Positions 12,741 to 26,199 of a DNA stretch of 64,000 nucleotides are shown piece by piece. This DNA comes from Epiperipatus broadwayi (taxonomy: Eukaryota; Onychophora; Udeonychophora; Euonychophora; Peripatidae), in assembly GCA_028023455.1 (NCBI GenBank), contig JAQFVV010000282.1, positions 841,713 to 905,712 on the forward strand. Direction: 5' to 3'. Made by a program: the position numbers and the translations under genes. Within the stretch, counting starts at the first letter, position 1; each line of letters starts with the position of its first letter. Below the pieces are notes generated by a model. The model was not told the origin of the DNA. It saw only the letters and a program-made list of their open reading frames with translations, and ran no database searches.

Positions 12741-13900
12741 AAAAAGGAAGAAATCACCATTACCATCTGCTCACGATAATCATCCAAGGCCATGGATAAT
12801 ATGGAGAACAGAATTGGACACATCTGGATTTCTTGAATCTCCTCCAATAAGTATGACACCTGTCCAATAAATGACCAGAGAGATATCTAATCCAGGAAAT
12901 ATCTGGAGGAATTGTATGGAGAAGTGAAGAGAGGGCAAGAGAGCATGAAGAAAGAGGCCCGAAGAAAAGAGGAGGAGTATAAAATATTTAACAGGCTGCT
13001 CTTTGTGGGTGTCAAGTAAAAAAAAAACCCAAGGGCTCTGGACCCAATATTGAAAGAAAGCTACCTAGAAAGCTGGAAGAGAGGGACAGACTACAAATTA
13101 GAGCTGTCAGACCTTTGACCAGCAATTGACCAATTTCTCAAATCAACAATAATTACAGAGATGCAGCCTGCAGTACATTAATTTTGGATCTCGGGATTCA
13201 AGCCAGATTGATAAAATAATCACGTTTCAGATATTTTCAGGAGAAATAGGAAAAAATCCTCACACACTTGCAGATGGCTTGCGGGATTTTTTCTCTGTAT
13301 AAGATAAACTGTCGTGAACAGACTGTGATCACTAGCCATTACTTATATGGCTATGCAAGAGGTAGGTTGGGGCAGGTTGACTAAAAAACTGACGACTTTT
13401 TTAATTACTGGCAGTACATTATTGAAGTATTATTGGAGTGAGGATTGGCAGAGCGGGATTCTAAATACGATTTGCCAGGAGAAGTAAGAAGCAATCAAAG
13501 AGACTTGCATGCAATTTTTCATCCGTCTGGTAAACCGATTTAGATCACTCTGTGCTCTGGATTTTCAGATTCCCATCATCTGTTCAATCCTTTGAATATG
13601 CCATTACCTATCCAATGGCTTATGGTCAACCAGGATCAAAGGTGGAAGTCATGGTGGAATTTTTGATGACAATCAACTATGGCCATAAGATCCCCACCGT
13701 CAATCAAGACAAATATGCTGGGAGGGAATACAAGACTCAAATAACCCTGTTAGCACAACCCCACTACTCTCATTCTCAACAAAAGGAAGCCTCTTGAGAT
13801 ATGAACCCCATATCAGCTGGTTATCCAAAGAAAGAGGACCCCCCTGTGAGTTCTATTGGTCTGTTTTCCAGTAATAAACATTGGAGTGGAATCCATTGAA

Positions 13901-14160
13901 CTTCCTGCCCTCATTGACACAGGCAGTTGAGTTCTTGCATTTCAAAGGATGGTTGCTATGAATGGAAGAACAGAGCGGATGTATACAGGTTACCATCCTG
14001 TCCCATCCAGATGAAACTGTGAAGTGGAAAAGAACCCAGACTGAAACATCACTAGTAGTATGGTTGAAGATAATCTTCAGGAAACCTTAGTGAGGCTGCC
14101 TTTCCTAGTTGTAAAAGGATTGGTCCATGATGTTATAATTGGATCCGATTTTCTGACCCA
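13901..14160 (+). pseudogene. Gypsy aspartic protease remnant
   Basis: LPALIDTGS at 13901-13927 is the retropepsin active-site motif (D-T-G/S). It is followed at once by a stop. A later frame (from 14060) has VIIGSDFLTQNDVSLDYA around 14135, the conserved 'I.G.DFL' C-terminal element of this protease. The two halves are in different frames, so the enzyme is dead. Confidence 0.75.
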
Positions 14161-14539
14161 AAATGATGTATCACTTGACTATGCAAGTTCAATCATGGTC
14201 CAACGAAAGATGGTGATTTATTTCAAGGAAACCAAATGTCTGCCTGGGTCAAGTTCAGTGTATGGAAAATACTTGTCGATGAAAGCACCATCAAAGATAA
14301 GGTCAAGAATCATCACTAGAAACCATCGAAAATCAGTCCAATTTACTCCAACTATTAATGGCAAGTCAGCAAATCTCCAAATCCTGGAGAAATTAAAGGT
14401 TATGTCCACAGGTTAAGTGTGAAGCCCAAAACCCACTTCAGGCCCGGACATACCCCATTCCTTTCCAATATCAAGATGAAGGGAGCGTAGTCTAACAGGA
14501 TGGTTACATGGGGGTAATTGAGAAAGTTCATCTGTATGC

Positions 14540-15000
14540 TCCTTCCCATTAAGTCTGGGTTCGTAAAGAAAAATGGGTCTATGGAGCATGGTGTTTGAAT
14601 GCAGAATGCTCAACAATATCACGATGCAGGAGCAGGATATCCCACCACCTGTACAGGGAAGTTTTCTCCTCAAATTATCTGCAGCAGAATGTTTTCACAC
14701 ATTGGGCTTAGCTGCTAGCTCATTGGCAGATAATGTGACACCCCTAAGAGACTTCAAAAATACACTGGCCTTCCATCACAATGAACCAAACACATCTGTT
14801 TAAGAAGACCTTTGGGCCATAAACAGTGGCGCTGGACATAATGAGGGCTTGGACCAAGATCTGTCCCAGAAGATCTAAAAAAAAAAATTAGTGTGCTATC
14901 TCGATGGATGCGGTGGTTGCATGGTGTAACCCTCAGGAACACCTGGAGTACCTGAAGCAGTTCTTTTCTGGATAGTGCCTAAAAGAGTATTACTGTGAAT
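14540..15000 (+). pseudogene. Gypsy reverse transcriptase remnant
   Basis: GFVKKNG near 14550 and CRMLNNITMQEQDIPPPV near 14600 match the start of the RT palm ('V.KK.G', '.R.LN..T..D.YP.P'). Near 14895 the sequence reads YLDG where the catalytic Y-x-DD is expected, with a shift nearby. QEHLEYLKQ at 14934-14960 is the conserved block after it. Most of the palm between these is lost or unreadable. Confidence 0.7.
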
Positions 15001-15419
15001 CTTGAAAGAGAGTCACATTGCCTAAAAAAATGTGCATTTTAGGGACACATTCATACCAATGGACAAGAAATTCAGACCCTATCCGGATAAGGTAGAATCG
15101 TTCCAAGAACCCCGGCCTATCAATAGAAAACTTAGATTAGATCATTACTAGAGCCTACAATGCAATTGTTACCATAAGTTCTATCCAGACTTTACAAAGA
15201 ATACCTCCACACATTGCTGGAACTATTGAAACAACACTATTGGTGGGAATGGAATAACCAGCACAGAGCAAGATTTTAAGGAAAAATCAAGGACAGTTTC
15301 TCCAGACTGTGATGTTCCTGTTAATACCTGGTTTCAGCCTCAACCATTCATTTTAAGAATGACAGCAAGCAAGAAAGTTCAAGGTGTTGTACATTCCAGG
15401 AGTTAAGCAAACTATACAT

Positions 15420-15720
15420 CAGGTCTTGTACTTCAAAAGCCGTACATTAAGAGATGCAGAAAAAATTATACTGTCACTGAACAAGAGAGACTTTAGTCAT
15501 TGTATAGGCGTGCAGCAATTCAAGCAGATATTGCTGGGATCCGAAGTAATTATAGTTACGGATCAGTGGTGCTTGGAATTTCTGAATAAAAGTTACTCTA
15601 AAAACAATGATCACCTAATGTGATGGTGTTGTCACTGCAGAGGGAATTTCACTACAAGATAATTTATTGTCAGGCCCTGAAAGTGTTGTGGCCAAGGTAT
15701 TGAGTCATCACTCAGTGGAG
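15420..15720 (+). pseudogene. Gypsy RNase H remnant
   Basis: LLGSEVIIVTDQWCLEFLNK in the frame 15384-15623 matches the RNase H block with its catalytic TD (normally 'TDH..L..L'). REFHYKIIY near 15637 corresponds to the end of the domain, before the usual 'G..N..AD.LSR' segment, which is degraded here. Confidence 0.65.
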
Positions 15721-15989
15721 TTAAACATAGCGACCTATGATATCAGACCAACCATTAATATTATCATGACCAACATGTTGGCCCAGGAAATTGAAAAGAA
15801 ACTTAATAATTAGCAGTATTGGCGGAAAACAGCCCCAGTACGGAGTTAATGCAAGGTCCAAAGGCTAGGAAGCCCTGCCAAGGAGTGCACCACTGGTAGG
15901 GAAAAACCAGAACAGATTGCAAATGAACTTTAACTGCAGCTAAACTAAGAAAAAATGGTGGAAAATTCTAAAACCACCTAATTTGAGAA

Positions 15990-16970
15990 GCCCCACTAAT
16001 CACCCTTATATTCACAGCCTGGTCCAGAAAAACTGGGAAAAAGCCTTGAGGCAGCGTTTCAAATTGGCCACTGATGTCATAGTGATATATCCCATACCCT
16101 CGAGAAATGTGATACATGTGCTAAAAGCCAACCCCACCAATACTAGATCTTCTAGCCTTTAATACCCCGTCTCACATTATCTCATTGGGACCCAATAGGA
16201 GTATTAGCTTGTAGACCACCTCTGGGTTTTTAACATCCTATCATAGATGGCGGTACCTTTTTGTCACTCTACTACTTATATTCTAAGTCATACATGGACC
16301 TCTGCAGTCATAAGAGCAGATTCAAAAAGTGCAATTGGGGCATTACAGATACAAGCAATTTGTGACTATCGGCAAGCCCGAAGCTCCCATACTCTCAGGT
16401 CATGAATCGAACATTTCACTTCATGAGAAGGCAGATCTGGATAAAGGGCCAAGGTCTCAAGCATGTGATGACATCCATTAGAAACCCCAATCCAACCCCT
16501 GCAAGAAGGTCATGCGGGAAATTAACCGGCTGTTGGATTGCATCTACGATGGTAATCTACCGGGGCTGGATCAACTTATCAGGTGAAGAAATTTTCCAGT
16601 ATATTAATAGAGACAATGAATGAGGCTCAGGAGATAACACCAATGCCATCTTCTTTTGGTATGCCAGAGCAAACGTGAATAAAAATGCCCCTACCCAAGG
16701 ATGATCAAGACAGTTGACAGAGAAGAGGACCGGCAAGCAGTTAATCACGATCTGATAGGCCAGGCATAAAAAAGCAATTAAACGAAACAAGGTCCCTACC
16801 ATTTTAAGTTGGGGATCCAAAGCCCAGTAGTCAGGACCAGTGTAAATACAGAGGATTTTTCCCATTGTATCAAGGGCCATATGTGATAAAATGAGTAAGC
16901 TGACCCAAAATGCATATTTACTGGAGGATAATGGGACCATAAGGGGGACTTATAATGCTAGGAGTCCTGA
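15990..16970 (+). pseudogene. Gypsy integrase remnant
   Basis: CDTCAKSQPHQY at about 16108-16143 is the second half of the HHCC zinc knuckle. The catalytic core follows but is too shifted to place all D,D,E residues. Around 16850-16945 KGPYVIK and a later block resemble the integrase C-terminal 'GPY.V' motif seen in many Gypsy elements. Confidence 0.6.
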
Positions 16971-16980
16971 AGCCCCTTGT

Positions 16981-17720
16981 ATATCACCCCTCCATACCCA
17001 GGATTACTCAGTAGTTTTTTTAAAAAAACAATAGCAAAAAAAAAAAGAAATGGACACGTCACAGGATAATATAAAAAAAAAGACCAAAATATAAATAATG
17101 TTAATCTATGAAATTTGTTAAATATAAAATTTTATTGAAGGGAATATAATACAAAATGTTCGCTAGATGGTAGATTTATTAATATGATCCGGGTATATAG
17201 ATTCAGTTTCATTTCTCATTATAATTACATCCATTGTACATTATGGGTTTTTGTTTATGCTGGCTTCATAGGTGGACACCTGTTGTAAGATCTTTTTTTA
17301 GCATATTTTTTTGGAACATCACTAAGGGAATGAGGAAACAGTAAAGGTCTACTTTGCAGATCCTTCATTTCACCTTTCTCACATCTTTCCTACCATATCT
17401 CATTCCTGGGTTTGAACTTCAATCAATCAGTAATGGTCTGCAATAAACTTATATACCTAAAATCCACCTAATTTATATAAAAATCCACCAAGACACTATT
17501 GGATCTCCAAATAATTTATCTCTAACTCATTCCCAAATAAAATGAAGTAATATGGATTATGTATATGTTCACATAATTTGGATTATTAAAAAGTAGGTTA
17601 TATAGGTCGTAATGTTTATACACACTATGGTTGCATTTTAAAAATATCAAAATTATAAATTGTTAAATTTATTTTGTTTGAATCTATTAACAAATATATT
17701 AACGTTGAATAGTATTTTGA
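16981..17720 (+). other. 3' end of Gypsy body up to repeat copy 2
   Basis: Contains an A-rich purine tract near 17035-17053 that could be the polypurine tract, but it lies about 650 bases before the recognised start of the second direct repeat. Otherwise featureless. Confidence 0.35.
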
Positions 17721-20003
17721 TAAAATAACATTCGGTTTAGTAAATATTCGTTGAGTAAATAGATTCAAATCACTCAGGTTAAAAGTAAAATAATTTCGTT
17801 TAATTTAATAAAAGTCATTCCAAATATTTTTCTTTAAAAAATAAATGAGGGGATAATAGTTTAATTAGTTAATATTATATAAGTTCATCTAAAAACAACA
17901 GATGTCCACTTAAGGTTTTTATTTAATTGATAATTGTAATTTTTTAGGTGATTAAATCTAGATTATATGTCGAAGATCGACAGGAAATTAACAAAAGAAA
18001 TAATTAATGTTGAATTCCTTTAGACATTCGGATCGATTTAATTACAGCTGATAAGTCTGATATTTTTCGTAATGCTCCAGGATGAGTTCTATTGTTAAAG
18101 TCTACTATAAAAAGAAGGGTTTTCTTTTGTTCTCGAGTTTGTATTCTAATGTTTCTAAGAGAAATCATTCTGAGTTCTATTCTAATAATTTGCTAACCTT
18201 GACATGACAGAGTAGAGGCATCAGATGACTATATTTTCTGAATAGCCAGCCATGTTAAGACCACATGGGAGCTATCACATAAGGAACCCGAAACTGCTGC
18301 TGTAAAAATGTGTTTCATTCAGATTTTCCTGCTGAATTATAAAACCTGCAGACATCTACCTGCAAATAGATGCTCCAGAGGTAACCTAAATTAATCCAAG
18401 AACTCTTGTGATTCCTAACTAACATGCTATAGCTATTTTAAATTGTTTTCTGAAATTTCACATAACTTTATTATGTGCTTCTTTAAAGTGTTCAAATATA
18501 ATCAACAGTTTTGCTCTATCCTTGGGTTAATATTTTCTATTTATAAAGCTTTCTTTTGTTTTGTTATGATAATGTGTCCAAAATTGTCTTTGACGAGTGA
18601 ATATTTCACTGTATTGAAAGTAAGGTCCGCTATTAAGGCATATTTTAAATTTATAATTTTCCAATTTTATTATCTTGCAAGTCACTCGTCGAGGTCATTT
18701 TTCCTTTAATATAATATAATCACATAGTTTAAATCTACATGTTGTGATTTCTAAAGTAATATAAAGACACAATGAGGTCAATGGTTAAATGTGTCCCTTA
18801 ATGCATGATTGCGAATATAGATGTATACTTACTTTTAGACCTGGCAAGCATACATTTTCCTCTTTGCATTACCATGTTCTACTTTAATTACAAAGTTCAT
18901 CAGTGACGTCGAGAATGTGTGGACCACTTTAAAATGAATTTCTGGGAATTTGATTGGGCATTTCTCTTAATCCAAGTAAAACCCATTCAGTATGTTTGTA
19001 TACACTTCGTCTTCAAATTAGCTGGTAGATGGTTGTTGAGACCACTTTTCTTTTATTTTTCCAAGAAGGGTTCTTTACCACAGCTAAAAACCGTGTGTCT
19101 TCACAACCTTTTTGAAATTTCCAGGCAAGAGTGTGTCCCCAAGTGACACACCTGGGAATAAACACAATCATCACACAGTCACTAAGTTTCGGCTGAAATT
19201 CATAAAAAATCCACTTTTCTACAGGTTAGCGGTGATATGCCCTCCGTCATTGTTCCGGTCTTCAATATTGTTTTATTTTATATTTATTTTGCAAACCATC
19301 CGTGACTTAAACATGTCACACCCTCAACTTTAATAAATTCATTATCAGCAATACTGACCTCCCCAATGCAACTCTATTTTTTATTATTCTCAAATAAATA
19401 TTTTGATCATTTCCACATTCCCACTTTGTTGCTTAGCTTTAGTCTGTGCTATTATAAGAATAATAAAATAATTTTAGATTTTAATTTTAAAATCATTTTT
19501 GTGACTTATATTGTATAATTACTCAAAGCACCTGCTTTATGTTCCTATCTCGTCAAGCACATTATGTTGTGCTATTAGCCCGAGGAATAGAATATATCAC
19601 TTTGTTTTAAAGTCTTTCAGTCAGTTGTGTGAGGAATATAATGCCAACAATTATTTAATACGCGTCCCTGTCTCATATAAGCAGACGGTGGCATTATATA
19701 TATAATTTATATGAATAAATTTTGTGAAATTATTTAAAATAAATTTGATCTCTTATTTTATTTGATTCCTATCACTGTCTCAGTCTATATATATATTTTC
19801 TGCATTTCTTTTGTAAATCCATAGGCGTTAATTAGCCACCCAAACTTCTTTTAGTATAGAGTCTTTTGTTTCTCCCTGACCACCAGGCACCGGTCAAAGA
19901 TCATACTAGTAGTGGCATCAGATGCGTTGTCACATAGATAGGCGCTGTGAAATTTGGGCTTTAGATTCGAACTTAATTATATCTAGAAGACAGCCTTCTA
20001 GAA
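17721..20003 (+). repeat. Long direct repeat, copy 2 (probable 3' LTR), cut by gap
   Basis: Aligns with 9087-11345 in the same orientation, including the blocks around 'tctaataatttgctaacc', 'cacacctgggaat' and 'catactagtagtggcatcag'. It stops at the N run. Differences include many one-to-few-base indels, which may be age or poor consensus next to the gap. Confidence 0.75.
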
Positions 20004-20503
20004 NNNNNNNNNNNNNNNNNNNNNNNNNNNNNNNNNNNNNNNNNNNNNNNNNNNNNNNNNNNNNNNNNNNNNNNNNNNNNNNNNNNNNNNNNNNNNNNNN
20101 NNNNNNNNNNNNNNNNNNNNNNNNNNNNNNNNNNNNNNNNNNNNNNNNNNNNNNNNNNNNNNNNNNNNNNNNNNNNNNNNNNNNNNNNNNNNNNNNNNNN
20201 NNNNNNNNNNNNNNNNNNNNNNNNNNNNNNNNNNNNNNNNNNNNNNNNNNNNNNNNNNNNNNNNNNNNNNNNNNNNNNNNNNNNNNNNNNNNNNNNNNNN
20301 NNNNNNNNNNNNNNNNNNNNNNNNNNNNNNNNNNNNNNNNNNNNNNNNNNNNNNNNNNNNNNNNNNNNNNNNNNNNNNNNNNNNNNNNNNNNNNNNNNNN
20401 NNNNNNNNNNNNNNNNNNNNNNNNNNNNNNNNNNNNNNNNNNNNNNNNNNNNNNNNNNNNNNNNNNNNNNNNNNNNNNNNNNNNNNNNNNNNNNNNNNNN
20501 NNN
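20004..20503. other. Assembly gap
   Basis: Exactly 500 N, a usual placeholder for a gap of unknown size. Sequence after the gap does not continue the long repeat. Confidence 0.99.
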
Positions 20504-21637
20504 CATTACAGTATGTGCATGTTTATCCCCATAAAACTAAAAGATTATTTAAAACCAAAATAATAATACAAAAAAAAATAATATTTTACATATCAATAAC
20601 ATTTCATAACTTTAGGTTAATAGACAATCATAATTTTAGTACATATAAAATCATTAATGAAGCTTATGGTTATCACTAGTAAGAAATTCTTGGTTTCAAT
20701 CAATCTTAGCTGTTTTAAAAGTTCTGAGATAACAAACGAAAATATACAACTTTATTGCTAAAGTTTTACTAAGTCTCTGATATCATAAAGAAAATATGTA
20801 TAAAAAATTCATATTACCAGTTCTATTCTTTAGAAACGACTTCCAATGATTCAAATTTATCTTGTTTAATGTCTATACTTTTGGCAGCAAAAATTTCCGT
20901 GTTTCTTTGGAACAGTCTCTTTAAGTGTATAATTATTAGATGGTGATGATTCTACTGAGGTTATTTGCTTTAATGGGAATCGTATTGGCACTAATTACAT
21001 CTACAACATTATATAAATTTTTAAATTAATAAAATATCCAGAAGCATTTTCTGACCAAGATTTGTAACTTATTTTTTAAATTAATATAATGCAGTATAAA
21101 AATTTCCAAACTGGTTTTCACCGTAACTAGATGGCATTTATTAGCATATTTAATTAAAGCATAAGTGTTTTTTCGTTTGTGAAAAGAGAGAAAAAAACAT
21201 CTGCATGGCCGATAGCTTATAATTTACCATCTACAACATGTTTGGTCAAATAGTAAAAATTATACTTGTGGCCATAGTGATCAATTGGATTAAAAATATT
21301 GTGTAAGTTACTTTATTAAAATGTTTTTAAATTTTAGTGGTCATTAAAAATTATTCTAAAAGTTAGAAATACTGTACTGTAATTATAAGTAATCGAAATT
21401 CTTAAAGAAAAATAATAATAAATTAAAACTCAAATTTAAGCTTACAAAATTTGAAACAATTTCTGAATTTAACAAAGTGATAAATAAAAATGTGACTATA
21501 AGTGAAATAACAATAACTAAGTTTTTTTTTAAAAAAAAAAAAGAAATATATACATTTCAATTAAAACCTATTCACAAATCAATCTGTTCTGCAAATATTA
21601 CTATGATAATTTGCAATATAGATTAACAAAAAATAAT
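20504..21637. other. AT-rich stretch, nothing recognised
   Basis: No coding family, repeat copy or RNA gene is recognised here. Confidence 0.5.
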
Positions 21638-21931
21638 TTAAATGAATCTGCAAATAATGTCCTTCTCTCTCTTAATGCCATCTGGAAAATAGATATTAAA
21701 TGATTCTGGCTTATAAATTATTACAGCAACATTTTTAGATTTTATTGTTTCATGAATAGGTACATATTTTATAAACCATAATTTATTTACAAGCTGATAA
21801 AAATCATGAGAATATGAATTAGAGCAAGAAAATAAAATACAATATGGCAAAAATGTATATGAGATATGCTTAAAACCTGAATAAAGTTTGCAATTTTTAC
21901 CTAATGCACTTTCGACTGTTATATTAGTCAT
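21638..21931 (-). CDS. Unrecognised 97-codon open frame
   Basis: Starts MTNITVESALGKNCKLYSGF and has a mixed, non-repetitive amino-acid composition, unlike most chance frames here. An in-frame stop lies nine codons before the ATG. I recognise no domain. It could be a decayed exon, an element fragment or chance in AT-rich DNA. Confidence 0.2.
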   Translation of the reverse strand: MTNITVESALGKNCKLYSGFKHISYTFLPYCILFSCSNSYSHDFYQLVNKLWFIKYVPIHETIKSKNVAVIIYKPESFNIYFPDGIKREKDIICRFI

Positions 21932-22439
21932 AACATCTCCAATATGAATTATTGATTAATAACTATCAAAACTTCCAAAATTAGAATTTAAAACAACTTC
22001 TAAAATAAAATGTATTGCGAAAAAAACTTAGTGCATCAATCTCATATTGTATTTCTGAATAATCAAAAACCTTTCTGAAATTAATAAGCATATGAAGAAA
22101 AGTTTTTAGCATTTATATATCTTTTTGCCTCTTTTGAACATAATATAATATGGTATATAGTGATGCTCTACATTCTAATTTATTTTAATCAAATATTTCT
22201 CTTAAGTCAAAAATAAATAGAACAATTAATAAAGTCAAAAAATGGGAAAATATCTAGTCTAGATCAGTAGTAACATTACACTTATTTCATCATTTGATAA
22301 GATTTATCTCTAAAAAGAAAATGATGAATATATCCCTAATTCTTGTGTACATATTTATAACTTAATAAAGTTTTTATTTAAAGTAAATAAATAAAAATCA
22401 GCATTAAAACGTTTTAATAATCAATATTTCACTCATGAT

Positions 22440-22700
22440 AATCTATCATATATGGCGACACTTTGTCATTGGCCGGTGACAACACACTGATCTATATTTT
22501 ATAATATTGTGATTTGAGTCATCTGATGAATGCTGGTTCAGCACAAATATAATTTTTGTCGCATGTCTTTGGTCATATATTTATCATTATACCCTTCCAC
22601 AAGATATTAAAAGTAGATAGAAACTATCCCCAACCATGTGTGCAAGTGGTGTAGTGAAAATTGTACTACAGAAATATTACTCATTAAGGGGATACTCTCT
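22440..22700 (+). repeat. Family 3 dispersed repeat copy with degenerate ribozyme-like core
   Basis: Contains CUGAUGA near 22524 followed by AUGCUGGUUCAGCAC, a stem II like that of family 2, but CAAA replaces GAAA. Downstream 'gtagtgaaaattg' and 'ctacagaaatattactcatt' match 39250-39293 and, inverted, 3040-3100 and 63640-63730. Ends are not defined. Confidence 0.5.
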
Positions 22701-22781
22701 AGTGTAATAAATGAGTAATAAAAATTATTAATATACTTTCATAATTAAATTATTAATTTTTTTCTTTTCAGAGCCAACATA

Positions 22782-22939
22782 ATATCTGGTAAAATGAAAA
22801 TACACACAGAAAAGGTAGTTTTAAAAAATATTTATATATGAATGATATAGTAAAATATATTGAAAGCATGATAGGCAGCAATAAAGCTAAATATTAAAAC
22901 AATGACCTTTTCTGTATGTATTTTCATTTTACTAGATAT
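22782..22939. repeat. 158-bp foldback
   Basis: Left arm 'ggtaaaatgaaaatacac' and 'acagaaaaggt' are matched inverted by 'accttttctgt' and 'gtattttcattttact'. No coding content. A short non-autonomous hairpin element is likely. Confidence 0.7.
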
Positions 22940-23007
22940 TAATATATTCATCAAGTGGTTTGTGTCAAAGTTGTGAGGGCAATAACTTTGACACATCAAT
23001 TAAAGTG

Positions 23008-23947
<940 letters not shown>

Positions 23948-23960
23948 TAATACCATCATT

Positions 23961-24094
23961 AAACATCACATGATCACCATCTCTTATACTAACACATAAT
24001 TGTTATTAAACAAGGCAAAACTCTCCATACAGTAGTGCCACCCTGTGCTGGTTGGCACAGGGTGGCACTACTGTATGGAGAATTTTGCCTTGTT
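23961..24094 (-). mobile_element. Family 1 element, minimal hairpin copy
   Basis: Only 134 bp. It begins with the inverted family tail (aacatcacatgatcaccat), then a stem of about 40 bases (24008-24048 with 24055-24094, one mismatch, 6-base loop) made of the two terminal arms. Exact 13-bp direct repeats TAATACCATCATT flank it at 23948-23960 and 24095-24107. The core and both ribozyme motifs are missing, so it is an internally deleted copy or the product of a truncated template. Confidence 0.85.
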
Positions 24095-24544
24095 TAATAC
24101 CATCATTGCTAATGGCTGCTCTACATTTAATGGCATTTTTTTCAATTTGCCCCATAATTATTCTTCTTGCCATATTTATATTCTTTGAATTTCATTTCTG
24201 TTCTGGATAGATTAATTCTACAGCAGGTAGAACACAATCTTTTATAAATTCCCCTATGAAAATGGTTTCAAATTTTTTAACTTATTAGTACTTTTTATTA
24301 AATATGTCAGCAACTTGATAAAGCTCCTTTTCAAGTTTTCTATTTAAATATTTGCCCCCCCCCCAGCAATTTTATTGTAATCAGAATGTTTTGATAAATA
24401 GTGCCTCTTACTATTATGTTTTTATTAACTGAAATATTTCTAGACAGATCATGCACATTGATTTACTATTTCTTTGTATTTAAAAAATGCATTGGTCCAT
24501 TTCTTTTGAAATGCACAATTTTCTGTTATTCAGTATATTCATTC

Positions 24545-24545
<1 letters not shown>

Positions 24546-24583
<38 letters not shown>

Positions 24584-24603
24584 CAGCAACAATAATAATA
24601 ATA
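24546..24603. repeat. TAA trinucleotide microsatellite
   Basis: Run of ATA/TAA units with a short CAACAGCAAC interruption. Confidence 0.9.
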
Positions 24604-24639
24604 AGCTCCATTTGTTCGCAACCAAGTCAGCATCCTCTA

Positions 24640-25500
24640 GTTTATCATGCTCCAAAGGTACTCAAAGTTTAAAACTGGCAAGGTAAAAACCAAATCCTGA
24701 TATACCTTTTTCAATTTCCAATGAGTTGGTAACTGCTTAATACTTTTGTGTAACATTTTTCATTCAACAATTCAATTAAAATCAAGTTATCCAACTATAA
24801 TTTTGGAAAACAATAGGTGACAAAGTAATCACATGATCAGATGCTACCACCAACATTACCAGCAAAGAGTTTCAAAATCCAAAGTTCAGTCAAACAAAAG
24901 CTAATTTTTAATTTTATTATTGCAAAGTCCGATTTTTGTTTGGAAAAAAAAAATTCCGTTACAAATTTCCCTGCAAGCAAATCACTTACAAAGTAAACAA
25001 GTTAAGTAGCTTTGTTTTTTTATGCTTAAAAAGAATTCAAAATCTTAGTCTAAAGCAAAATAATAATACACCTTCAATCAGTTGATTACTTACTTCCAAC
25101 TTTGGGTTACATTTTTTATTCAAACTTCCAATTGAAATCAAGTTAACTAACGATAATTAAAGAAAAAAGCCGTAGCATGACCAGTGTTTGCCCTCAATAA
25201 TACCAACATAGAGTTTCAAAGTCCAAGGGTCCGTCAGGTATATGCTTATTTTTAACGTTATTGTAGCAATCTCTGATCTTTGTTTAGTAATAAAAATTCG
25301 ATTTAAAGTTCCCAGCATTTGCTCACAACTGAGTTAACAAACTCTGGCTGTTATGCTTATAAAGTAGTCAAAACTTTAGGCTAGCAAAAAAAAAAAAAAA
25401 AAAACTTTATATACTTTTTTCAATTTCCAATCAGTTGATAACTGATTTCCAATTTTAGGTTAAATTTTTCATTCAAATCTTCAACTATCATCAAGTTACT
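24640..25500. repeat. Diverged tandem repeat, period about 350 bp
   Basis: The block 'caatttcca' + 'gttg.taactg' recurs near 24712, 25072 and 25419, each followed by similar text ('catttttcattcaa', 'atcaagtta') and each containing 'agagtttcaaa.tccaa'. About two and a half diverged units. Confidence 0.7.
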
Positions 25501-25635
25501 AGATAATGTCAAAAAACATAAGTCACTTCTAATAGCAATGCTGAGTCTAACTACCTATCTAGATTTTGTCTAGATACTAGCCATGAATCTCACACTTAAA
25601 TCATATAAAAAACCTCATTTGGCCACCAGCTCTAA

Positions 25636-25885
25636 CACAGCCAGACCCAGAATCTGACCAACTGATCGCAAACTCCAACTCAACAATTGCAACCAGTTTG
25701 AACATAGCTGTACCACTAGCCCCTTCTGGATATCAGGACACTACACATAGATCTCATTTTTAAACTTCTTCAAAAGCCTTACTCAGCTCCCACCTCTAGT
25801 GCACAGCTAGACCCAGAGTCTGACTAGCTTACCACAAACTTCAACTTAACAATTGCAACCAATTGTAACATAGCTGTACCACCAC
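25636..25885. repeat. Tandem duplication, period about 170 bp
   Basis: 'cagacccagaatctgacca' near 25643 returns as 'agacccagagtctgacta' near 25808, and 'aacaattgcaacca' with 'catagctgtaccac' follows both times. Confidence 0.75.
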
Positions 25886-26199
25886 TCTTCTGCAACACTC
25901 ATCTATTCAAATGCATCAGAAAATAGACATGGCAATCCCATCAGGCCTCCCACCCACACCAACACATTTCCCAACACATATTGCCAATGAAACCAAAAGA
26001 AAGCCTGGTCACTCAAAGAAGATACCCTAAAAAATAAAAATACTGACATTGATCTCACACCAGGCCAGACTTAATAATTGCCACACTACTATGGAAATTT
26101 CTAGTCCTCACCTATGTTATCAAGGCATCTCAACCACATATATAACTAAACCTGGATTGCATCTGTAGATACAGTGGTTCAGACCATTAAAAATTTATG

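Larger units (their letters stand above)
12750..16980 (+). pseudogene. Degenerate Ty3/Gypsy retrotransposon body (gag?-pol)
   Basis: Recognisable pol modules occur in the order protease, reverse transcriptase, RNase H, zinc-binding integrase, integrase C-terminal region, all on the plus strand. This order (RT before integrase) defines Ty3/Gypsy. The part before the protease (12750-13850) is purine-rich and could be gag, but carries no motif I can name. Reading frames are broken by many stops and shifts, and no long open frame survives. Flanked by the long direct repeats at 9087-11345 and 17721-20003. Confidence 0.75.

Noticed and set aside
16557-16940. 127-codon minus-strand frame
   Set aside because: It is antisense to the Gypsy integrase C-terminal remnant and has no recognisable domain.
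19922-20563. Long frames across 20004-20503 on both strands
   Set aside because: They are produced by the N gap and contain no sequence.
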